NCBI GenBank assembly: GCA_030248215.1 | Contig: JASANG010003065.1 | Coordinates: 24,904 to 88,903 of the forward strand | DNA length: 64,000 nt | From: Enoplolaimus lenunculus | Lineage: Eukaryota > Nematoda > Enoplea > Enoplida > Thoracostomopsidae | Direction of reading: 5' to 3' | Translations under genes and position numbers: made by a program | Notes under the pieces: generated by a model | What the model saw: only the letters and a program-made list of their open reading frames with translations | What the model was told of the DNA's origin: nothing | The model's database searches: none | Shown: positions 43,501 through 55,500 of the stretch, one piece after another | Numbering within the stretch: the stretch's first letter is position 1 | Layout of the letters: each line of letters starts with the position of its first letter

Positions 43501-46500
43501 TAAACGGAGGTACGGAATCTGGACCCCCTAGTATTTTGATAAAATTGAAATTTAAACGACCATAACTATTGATCCGGGAGCCGTGCAAATTTATAGATGG
43601 TACCGTTGAACTCAGCGCGTCGAAATTTATAAAATGAACTATTTTTTATTACGTTTCTAACGGGTCCATGTTCCCTACGTCCACCACATTAAAATGTGCC
43701 CGTTGAAAGTTAAAATGCAACACACCTGGCCAACTTATTTATTTTGGCGAAGACACAAGGCTTACATTAGTTAATACGAGACCTTGTTATATAGACTAAT
43801 ATGGTTATTCTGGTAGGAAAAATTTAATTAACAACATGGATTATGAAAATAATTTTCAGAAATCGAATCTTTGCTGCGCGTTGAACCTAAACGATCGATA
43901 GTTCCTCGTAAGTTTTTGCCTGTTTTAGAGTTCAACTTTCAGCCAGGCCCATTACCATGCCGCCCTTGCTCGTTATGGCAATTTATACTTGAATCACAAT
44001 TTGAGATTTTACACAATCTAAGACCGAAGTCTGTTAGAGGCAATATAAAAGGTGATATAGGTGTACCGTCGGAAATTTTTGAAAAGGCGAAAAGAAGTAT
44101 GCACTTTAAACTCTTTACCTTGATATATTTTCCAGAAATGAAATCATGTCTACACCCCTGAGGTGCATTCATCTAAAATTATCAGCTGTTAACATTATTT
44201 TTATTTCTTTTCAATCAAGGGTTGAATTACAGTTGAATAAATAATAGAATGGATATCAATACACTGCAAAAAATAGTGAGTCAAATGGACACTCTCCGAC
44301 ATAGGCTCTACGGGATTATACAAACTGAGTCAAATTCCACTCCGCTAGAGTCAAATCCGACTCCGCCAGAGTCAAATTCGACTCACTAAGTCGCACGTTT
44401 GACTCTTGTGGAGTTGAAATCGACTCAGTTTGTGTACTGTAGTGATCCGAATAAGGGGGGAGACTGATATTTATTTGGCCTCTCCAGAGGGAACCCCCTT
44501 GTTATTCGGTTACAGACTGTTATTTGTTTTTAACGCTCGCCCCTTTATTCGGGTCACTACAGTAGTCGAGTAGTGCCTATTTCGGTGAGAGTCAATTTGA
44601 CTGACAATTTTTCTGCATTGTAGGCGAAGGATCCGGCGTTGCTTGACACCATGCGGTAGCGTTCGTATAGCGCCACCTTAAGTATGTTTCAAATTTAAAT
44701 TTCATTTTTATCCAAACCACTGCAGTACAATGTGGATCATGACCACTGCAAATTTCAGATATTCCTGAAGGCCCACAACACGACACATCGCTAGTTTACG
44801 TGAAACATGAAAAATTAGCAATCAAAGATTTTGCGTCTGAAATTCGTGCAACAAAGGATATGGACGATTTGCTAGAAACTGCAGTGATTCTATTGGACGT
44901 TTTAGACACTGGCCTTGAAGATATATTATGCCGGTTTGTTTGCCTATTTTATCAGTTTTACAGCCTACTATATTTGAAATTCGCTCAGTAAATTTTCAAG
45001 GACATTTAGGATATTATGAATAAAACACTAATTTTGGTTTTATTTTTGTTTAATAGACCCTTTCATATATCATAGTTCAGATTATATATAAGTAAATATT
45101 TCAACTGCATGCTTATATGTACTTGGGTGACTGGTGTTTCGAGTAAACATTTGCTGGTAATCAGCACTCGTGAGTTTGAGCACCACCGCATCGGCAGCAA
45201 AATTTTCGCGAAGGGCTAACCCATGTACTCACTAAAAAGATGCTTGAAATTAAGTAAAACTGTTGCCGAATTAAGCGTCGGTTCCACTTGCTATGGTGCT
45301 TGGCAAAGTTTTACATTTTGAGGAAACTCAAAATTGTTAGCTTTACATTAACTAAATTAATCAGAAAATGATAGCAGTTGTTTTACTTATTTACATTATT
45401 TAAGCAAAGATTTACTTATTTACATTATTTAAGCAAAGATTTACTCAATATTTGGTACACTTATACTTAAAATAGTTAGAAAACATAACTAAAGTGTTTT
45501 AAGTAGAGTGTTTTTACAGAGTAAAGATCAAAGGAGGAGTGGTATTCCATGGGACTGGAATATGGTATGCTGAAGCTTTAGACTACTTTTTTGCTTAAGC
45601 TTAGGCTTAGGCTAAGGCTTAGGTATAAGCTCATGCATAGGCTTAGGCTTAGGAATATGCTTTTACCCTGTTCCGCAAGTATTCTATGCACTGACTCCCT
45701 TTTTATGTGCTGTATTGACCCCAATAAGAGGGGGACTGATATTTATTTTGTCTCTGCACAGGGTATCCCCCTGTTTTCGGTTACGGACTATTATTTATTT
45801 TTAACCCACGCTCCGCCCTTCGTTACTGATATGTATAAGTACTGCAGTTATCCGTTGAATTAAACGTTTATTTGTGTTGTGTCAATAGCTTGAGCAATAA
45901 TGCAAGGTTATACTTAGGAATCTAGTTTCAAAACTTAAGTACGCTTAAAATTTTCGAACTCAACTTTATTTGGTCCTGGAGTCATTTATACACTACGATT
46001 GTTATAATTGACAATTATGGACTCTAATTAGGGTTTAGGCACTCTATCCGCTTACGGATCCTTATTAGGGATACGGACTCCTATTGATTGGGACTCAAAA
46101 TGGAGACCCCTCTTATTACTCCCCTCTTATTCTGGTCACTACAGTATACGGTACTGCTTAAAACTTTAGAATTATGCATATATACAATGATGTATTCAAT
46201 TAACGATCAGTCCAGTGTAGCGCAATTGAACGTTGCTTGCAAACCTGAATCCTAATATTTTTCTGGCGTCCACGCAGCTGAAATATATTTTAAAATTTAC
46301 AATAACGGCTAAGGCAGAAAACATGAAACTAGTTTCGACACAACCTGTGGCCATGTAGCGATCCAGGGCGGACCATTTTTTGCGGGACTGCAAAAGAGTA
46401 AAGCTTAAATTTTAAACCATTTTTTGCTTACACTAAGGCTAAGCTTATTCTTATGCTTATAGCCAAAGGTAAAGGTTTATCCTTACGCTTTAGCCACAGC

Positions 46501-49500
46501 TTAGGTATAAATTGACCTTATGCTTAGGCTTTTGGTTTAGGTATAGGCTTATCCTTACGCTTTGCGATTTGACCTTGGCTTAGGTGTACCCTTATCCATT
46601 ACGCTTAGGCTTTTGGCTTGGGTACAGGATTATCCTTACTCTTTGGCTTTTGCCTTACGTATAGTGCTTATCTATACCCTTAGGCTTAAGTATAGGCTTC
46701 GTATAGTGCTTATCTATACCCTTAGGCTTAAGTATAGGCTTATTTTTACACTTAGCTTTTCGTTACTCGCTGATACTAATGTTACGGTTCTGTTCTATAC
46801 CATGGTCCAACCGGTCGTGGGTTTCTATTACGATCTAATACAACGTCAATAAATTACCATTCTATGTCCAGGTAAACGCATACCACGGTATATTCTTTAA
46901 ATATAGTTATCCAGAGTACACATGTTATTATGAAGTGTGCATTTTGATATTTTAGAATAATAACAACTATGTCCGATCAAGAACCGGAAATCGATGCACA
47001 ACAAGTGAAAAATGCAATATTCACCAGAGAAGAAAATGAAGAAGGTACCCAAGCGCTATTCAAGACGGTGGCATGGGTTATGCTCTGCGCCCGTATTCTC
47101 ACATGTGTCTAGCACCTATCACCAGTTAGTGACATGTCTTGTAACTTTTAAACCAGTGCATGATTAGGTTCGAAATTCAGAAAGATTTTCGCGTTTGATT
47201 TGTCCTACTTGTGTACCATGTTTGAGATCCTCAATTGCAGAAGTTCATCAGTTTGAAAACCTATCGCTAACTAGTGATAGATGCTATTCGCATTTGTGAA
47301 TACTGTAGTGACCCGAATAACAGGGGGTAATAAGAGTGTGGTCCCCATTTTGAGCCCAATCAATAGGAGTCCGTATCTCTACTAAGAGTGCGTAAGCGGA
47401 GTGAGTCCGTAAACCCTAATTAGACTCCATAAATGTCAATTATCCTTAATTGTAGCGCATAAATGACTCCAGGACCAAATAAAGTTGAGTTCGAAAATAT
47501 AAAGCATACTTAAGTTTTGAAAGTACATTCCTAAATATACTTTGCATTATCGCTCACGCTATTGACACAAAACAAGTACTGAAACGTTTAATTCAACGAA
47601 TAATCGCAGTACCGATATATCACTAACGAAGGGTGGCTGAGCGTGGGTTAAAAATAAAAAACAGTCCGTAACTGAAAAACACGAGGTACCCTCAGGCGAG
47701 GCCGAATAAATATCAGTCCCCCTCTTATTCCGGCCGCTAATCTAAGTATTAATATTAGTTCACTGATTCTAAAGTGACACCAACTCAACATAAACGACCA
47801 AACAATTTCAGGCGCCCGGCATAGGGCACGCGGTTATCTATTTTTAGTTATCGGTCAATCTCAAATGTTACAATTATCGCAGCTGTTTGTTTTTGTTAGC
47901 TATGTAATTTTACAATTTAAATCCATTTTCTAATGAAATGGCCAATGGTTTAGTAAAAATGTTTTCAGCTAATTGCTTATCACGAACAGTACAATCGATT
48001 ACGACCTCAAACACAGTAGGCGGTTCGTTTGATTATGATCAAGCTTGGATGTGTGCGTTGTAAGTTGAGCAAACTTGTGTAGAAATCGGTTCGCGCAAAA
48101 CTTGTTGTCCTTCAACGTCCGACTCCGTCCGTTGCCATACGGCATCGTACGTTTGTAATTCATGTTCTATACCGCCCGGTAACGAACAGCGCCGGACGTT
48201 ATAAGAAGTGCAGCGCCACCCCAAAGTTGTTAAGGTACGGCCTGGACTGTTTAACTATTGATTTTGCAATGATCAAAGTTAAAACCAAAAACTGCAGAAC
48301 AAAGAAACGTTCAGAACCGATTGAGCACTTTATCATATGGATATATTCTGTCTAAGTTGAGATCTTATTTTGAACAGAAATTCGAGCCGGTGGGGTTGCG
48401 GTTTCGAGGCGCTTATCTTCGCCGCTCGGCTGTGGCAGGTTATCGCTCCATCCCGGCCGACCCTCGGTTCTTGCGGAGCGTTTGGAGTGCGAATATGCGA
48501 CACTGTTAAACATTGTGGATTTATCTCGCGGGGCGCAGTTTGCACTGACTTGCTATATTATACTTTATTTGAAAAGATATTTGATTAGCCGTAATCATAG
48601 GTCATCTGCCTGATGAAAACGTTTTAGTCGAACTTTGGTTTGAAATATTACTCAAAGATTGAAGAATATTTGTATTTTTAGACTGTTGTTTGAATTTACG
48701 TTTGAAATCTTAAAGGATGCTGTTATGATTAAAAAACTTATTAAAGCTAGAACGCCAAACATACGGAAACAAAATATATGTGAAAATTAGAACACATTCT
48801 TAAAAAGTTTTGGTGAGGACTATGTTAGGGTTGCAGATATGCAACCACAATGAGACTAGTTTGCACTTTGTTGTGTGAATGTTTGCTGGTATACACATTT
48901 AAAAATTTATTTTATAGTTGCATTCTTCCAACAGTACTACAACGCTATGTTGCAATCGCACGTTTAGCTCATCCGATTAATTTTGGCCGCACAATGCAAG
49001 ATTTACGATTTATTATTATTATTGTTGCACCTGTGAGATCTGTAAGTTGCTTTCAGGGCCTGCCCCTGTTCAAAATAGAACATAGGAATGTCCGAGTTTT
49101 GATATTAGCGTCATAGTCAAATTGGTTGCTTAAAATTACCAAAGGGGTCAACAATCAGATTCAGTATAAGAATGATGTACCAGTGTCGTAAAACACGGCT
49201 TTAACGTTTGCTTATGTGTCAGATCGCAATAGTTTTTTTGATATTTAAAGTATATAAGTTTAAAAGTTAAATTCAGATGCCGTCTATAGAATTACTCTGA
49301 TTTCAAACAGGTGTTTACTTCATTGGTATAAGCACATGACAGGCACCAACTGCACAAATGAAAACATGATTTCCGGATAAGATTTAGGGTTGCGGTATAC
49401 TTGTCGTACGGCGCCGTCCATCGCCCATCCGGCATTGTTTCTCACTGTGCGGTGTCGTACGTAAATTACTCAGGTAAGATACCGAATGGTGACGCACGGC

Positions 49501-52500
49501 GCCGTACGAGTGACGGACGGCGGCTAACGGGTGACGGACGGCGCCGTACGAGTGGCGGATGACGCCGTACGAGTGACGGACGGCGGCGAACGGGTGACGG
49601 ATGGCGCCAGATGGTATTACAACCATTAAAATGTATAGCGAAACCGATAGTTTTGCTCGCAATTTCCAGTTTTAGAAAGGAACCAAAACAGCGTTAGAAA
49701 CCGCACGAACATTTTCAACATTATTTGCCAATCTTGACGTTCGTCAGTGTTTGGTGATGTGTTCAGATGTTGACTCGTTTCGTCAAACACTTCATCAGGT
49801 GAACAGTTGCTAGCAGACGCATAGGAAGCAGGAGGACGGAGTAATCACTTTGATGGTCTGGTCGTTTCAATTAAAATTTAAATTTCAAGTTAAAATTTAG
49901 TTTTCGTGAAGAGGCTCTACTGTACCTGCATGATGTCATATTTTTTAGTTTTAGTCGCCAAACTTAGCCGATTCCATGCTTAAGTCGTCCGGTGTTAGTT
50001 AAAGGCATGTTCACTAAGACAAAGGCTAAAAGCGAAAAAACAAGCCTAAATGTAAGCCAACGCTTATAAATCATGAAGTAAAGTTTAAGCTCAAACCTAA
50101 AACAATCTCTAAGCCTTCACGACTGTTTCCAGCGAACAGGTCACTATAATACGGTCCGTTAGCTCATTCCCTTCAACATGAAAAAGGCTGCAGTCGTTTG
50201 AACGGGGCTTTACTTAAAATTTAACCAATTGTACAATATGCATCCTTTGTGGATTCGACAATTAATGATTTTAATTGAGTTTAAAGTGTCCATAATTTTG
50301 TACAGTAAAATTTTCTAAAAAGTTAAATATTTATTAAAAAACTAAAAATTCACTCCCGTATTTTAACTTGCCGGATATTATTTAAAGACTTCAAAAAATT
50401 TACACCATCATTCGTATTTTATGCCAACCACCATCGAACTGATTGACTTTTTATATATTTTTTCTGTCACACATGTAATGTAAATGTTTGCATGTGACTG
50501 TGTACGTTCACAATCTTTACTGGGTTAACGCTGGAAAATCAGTATAGATGACGAGTGTTATTCTAGGGGTGTAACATATAAAGACATATACGTCACATTA
50601 TTTGTTTATTTCCAGGCCGCAACTGAACTTAGCGCTCAACAGGGCTCACAGAAGCAACGGAAAACTTCCGTTCATATATCACAAGCTAAACAAGAACTGG
50701 TACAATATTAATGTTGCATTAAATTCTTCATTTATCTAAATTGTATAGATTATTTTATTTTTTATCTACTTAATATAAAGTTAAATGGCAAAACTCTAGA
50801 GACAAAAAAATTTTGGCAAATGTATAATACAAATTATATGACATGCATGCGCCCATATAAAGATCAGGGGCGGAACGTTTCACTGCGGGGCTGCAATACT
50901 GTAACCTCAAAATTTAGACTATTTCTTGCTTAGCCTTAGGCTTAGGGTTAAGTTCATTCTTACTCTTAGGCTTAGACGTAGGTTTAGTGGCTTAGACATA
51001 AAAATACGCTTGTACTACTGTTACTGTCCTGGTATATATATTGGCCATGTGCGCAACAGGTAACTTTTACAGGGATTATTGAAGTTACGTTAATTTTTGT
51101 GCTTGAACTCTGAAGCGTTTTATTTTAAATTCAGAGCCCATATTTTAAAATCTGCATAGCACCTATGACCAGTTAGTAACAGGTTTTCAAATATGCGAAC
51201 TGCCACAGCTACGAAAGTTAAACTCGAATGACAAGTAACAGCAATAAAATGCAACAAACGCTCCAATTTGGAAAATTCTTCATTGGCTGAATCGTAATTT
51301 ACTGCACCTATCAAAAACTAATGATAGATGCTACGATTAATATTTAGAACAGGGCCGTAACAGTAGTGCAAAGCACATTTCTACGTCTAAGCCTAAGCCT
51401 AAGCGTAAGAATGAGGATGCTACATCGATTTGAGAATATATATTAAGCGTAGAATTCAAACAATCAAATTTTAGGTATAAAAGTTTTTGATACGCCGATT
51501 AAAGATGGTGCTTCAGTATTTGAATGACAATTTGTTTACACATATTGTGCTTAATATTTCAGCTGGGGCCAGGACGATGGTATCCCGGACGTGGTGTATT
51601 TGGTGACTTCAAACGACGACTGCCGCATTATATCAGCGACTATACTGACAGTAAGTTCAATTTTTTTCTAATTAACTTTGTTTTCAAAAATTACTTTCAA
51701 TCCTGAAAATTCAACCAATTACATTTTGTTAACTTCTTTGGATCCTAAGGCTCTATCAAAAGTAGTTTTGTTGTTTCTTATACATCGTTGAAACTACATT
51801 TCTTTGCTCGTTGCTGCCTCTTAATGCCCAACAAGGGAATAGGGACTCGCTGTGGCTCGTTGCCATTGACGGATTTGGAGGGGCTGCAGACCGCTAGAAT
51901 AACTTTGTCCTCCCCTAAAAATGTTTTACTTCTAATTGTAAGACATGTGCGCTATGTGTGCACCCCTTCTGATTTTCTTAACTCCCTAGCATACCGAGCT
52001 GGCTACGTCCCTGGAATCACTATGCACACTGAAAAACGGCCATTTTGCATACTTTGGCGTAGACCAAACAGTGCGGAAAATTACATTATTTGTAATTTAA
52101 GCGTTTCGCGACCGAAAATCAATTCAAAAACTGATCAGTACCACGGTATTTTTGTATTTTGCCATCTTATTGCCTTCAATTGCGTTGGGTGTGTTGAATT
52201 TGGACAATTCTCATGGTGCCATAGGTTAGTTTCTCGCTTTATACATACATAATATATATACGTCCGCAAAATTTGTGATAGTTGCCGAAAATGCCACAAT
52301 ATGAACAACAGTCGTGTGAATTTGGAAATTTTGTGCGATTTATCGTCGCCGTGAAAACTTTAACTTCTACAACTTTATCCTTTGCGCAATTCATCCGATT
52401 TATTTGTTCGATTCATACCGGTCTTTGAAATATCTCATTTCGTATCACAGTCATTTGTGCAGTTTAATTCGACAGCTTTTGGGCGCTGTAAATTTGTACA

Positions 52501-55500
52501 TTTCAACCAATAGTTCTGTATATTTAATATGTTCTTTCGGCGTTTCGTCAAGATCGAACGTTGCCCTTTGATAGTTTAAATGGGATCCATAAATTTGTTC
52601 TAAATATGAACATCAAGTTCTATGATTGTATTTAATATTAACGCTTCTTGTTCAACTTAATTTATGTTGAAATTGAATAATTTTTACACAAGAAAACGCT
52701 ACGTTAAGCAATCGTAGTTTTACTGCTGACAATTCCCATGGCAGCAATACGTTATTAATCTTTTTTGCAGGAGTCAAAAAAGTGATATTCGCTCAAGCGA
52801 TTGGTGGATTGTTCTTCTCAATTTTCGGCGGCCAGCCAATGATAATCATTATGACAACAGCGCCAATATCGATTTATATTAAAAGTGAAGTTGTACTGTG
52901 GATTTTCAAAATTTTCAGTTTTCGGTGTAACTTAGGCGTAGACTTACGCAGGATAGGATTAGGCTGGACATGGCAAAGCATTATCTCATCTATATATGGA
53001 ACCACACTATAAATTTCAGTGAGTTGATTTTAACTAGAAGAATTGAATCACTCAGTCTTAGTTAGGACTATCAGGACACACAATTTTGAGTTGATACAAC
53101 TCATTCTGATTTAGATCAACTCTCCCGTAGTCAATTCAACTCACATAGAAAATCAACTCAAAGCAACGTGAGTAAAAGTTTACTGTTATTAACTCAGAAA
53201 TAACTAACTTTCCGTCTGAGTTGATTAATTAACTCACTGGGATTCACAGTGCAGTCTATTTTAGGAAAGTACGTCTTCTTAAACCAATTATGATTGGTTA
53301 GTTTTGCTCGAGGCAAACATTTACAGTTTAAATGGGCAACTAAAATCATAATTGTGTTTAAACGAATTTTTAATAGGTTGGTTAGTTCGGTTCGAGACAG
53401 GAATTTTTAATTTTGATTGGTTGATTGGTTTAAGACAAAAATTTACTATTTAAATATTCAACTAAATCACAATTGTTTTTAAACGACTTTTGATTGGTAA
53501 GTTTGGTTCGAGGCAAAAATTTACCATTTCCATTGGTTAGTTTGGTTCGAGGCAAAAATTTACAGTTTCGATTGGTTAGTTTTGTTTGAGGCAAAAATTT
53601 ACAGTTTCGATTGGTTAGTTTTGTTCGAGGCAAACAAAACTGTGTTTTAATTTTAGTCATTTCAAATATTTCATCAAATTTTGATGTTGATTTTTTCGCA
53701 ATGTACGCGTGGTGCGGAATTTGGTGTCAAATATTCTTGATCATTTACGCAATCACAGAGTTGTCGAATATACTCAAATGGGCTACACGGTAAATACAGT
53801 TAGTTGAAGCAATACTGGTGTTTTCTTGAGTTTAAATTTTGTGGGGCCGGAACCGGTTGAGTAGTAAAATTTGGCTGGTAGTAATGGAATTGGCGTACCA
53901 TTTACAATCCATATAGTCATTTCAGAGGCTAAAACTTTTCTAGGGGCCAAAATTTTATCGCACCCTGCCCCCTCTGTCAGGCCCAGTTCTGAATACCGGC
54001 ATGGTGGTAACTATGCAAATTCGTGGTGTGAAACTAATATGAAATGTGACCAGCTCTGGTGATAGACTTTGCCCCCTCCTGAAAATGTGCGGGTTTCGCT
54101 ATATTCGTTCGGAGCAGGGCGCAAACGGATAGTAAATATAACGGAACTGGAAACGGATAGTGATTAAAATAGCGGAAGTGGAAACGGAAACGGAAAACGG
54201 GTATTGAAGTAAGAAAAAATGGCGGATGCATCGAAATTTTTAACATTTTAGATGAATTTCATAATTGTTATTTCATTTCAAACAATTGCAGCGCATCTGC
54301 AACGAAGAATTACGAGATATATACCTTCGTGATTTATAACTAATTTTGAATTTGAAAATAACTGATTTTCTGTTATTTCTATAACGGAAACAGAAACGGA
54401 AACGGACACCGATTTTTTCTGGAAACGGAAACGGAAACGAATATCCGGTTACGCCCTGGTTCTAAGGTTTTGTATAAGCAAAAGTCGTGCTGTTAATATA
54501 CATATGTATACATATATATATAAACAATTTTTTACAGTAGGTGCCAAGGTACTGGCCATGGATGTAGGTCTGTTTAACTATCACTCGTTTATTTCTAATA
54601 GATCAATTGAAGAAATATTTGCGCTATTCATTGCGATTGCATTTTTTGTCGAAGCGATGAAGTCGATGAACAAAAGCAAGTTTTATAGACTTTTGAACGT
54701 TGTTTAAATTTAGCTATTTTCCCGTTGAATTCGTTTTTATCTAAATTATTTGACACTGAAATTAATATTTTGGGGTTTAGTTTTACTCACAGAATAGTTT
54801 TGTCATATTTAATTTCTCGGAACTTTTAAATAGATCAGCTTATAGCAGGGGTGGTCGACCCACGAAAATTTTCACAAACAGATAAATTTTTAGAATAAAT
54901 GCGATTTTATTACACGTTCTAAAAAATACAAAAAATACAATCGAAATGCCCACCTCCCCCCAAAAAAATATTTATGGGGCCGTCAATGGATCTCCAACTG
55001 GTGATAGGTGCTACTTTAAATTTAACAATACCGGCGGTAGTGCCATTGTAAAAAAATTTAAATTTGTATTTCAGATTTCAACACCAACTATCACTCAGAA
55101 ATATGCGACGCCCTATCACAACATTCATACAACTCGTTGCAACTTCCGTCGACCACTCGAGACCCGTTTTCGGAACCTTCAATTTTGAACTCAACATCGT
55201 ATCCCATAGTTACCATTCCGTTCACCCCCAAGGAGTCATTTGCTGCTGCTCTTATTGGAACCACCCTCGGAGGTGTCACTCAACGCGAGCCGACGACCCG
55301 TGCGACTGTTATATCCCCCATCGATGGCCATTGTCATCGGGATAGCAGTATTTTGTATTTGTTGTTGATGTTTGGAACACTGTGGATCGGGTTGTTTTTG
55401 TATAATTTTAAAAAAACGTTAGTTTTAATATAATTTGACGCGTGTATAGTGGCGAGCTGGAGGATAATGTGCTAATACAGGAGCCCCAAGATGGTTTTCA

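Noticed and set aside
46427-46755. Internal telomere (TTAGGC) array
   Set aside because: The hexamers are too degenerate and are scattered as part of an interspersed element.
48039-48588. Overlapping 60-72 codon frames in a GC-rich patch
   Set aside because: Frames are open on both strands because of composition. No motif is recognised, and it lies within an SLC4A11-like intron. Left unannotated.
49384-49662. 92-codon minus-strand frame with a 7-residue repeat
   Set aside because: It results from the 21-bp minisatellite, which keeps frame by its period; there is no start context or conserved domain.
53430-53660. 76-codon minus-strand frame repeating Thr-Lys-Leu-Thr-Asn
   Set aside because: It comes from the 39-bp minisatellite and overlaps an intron of the opposite-strand transporter gene.
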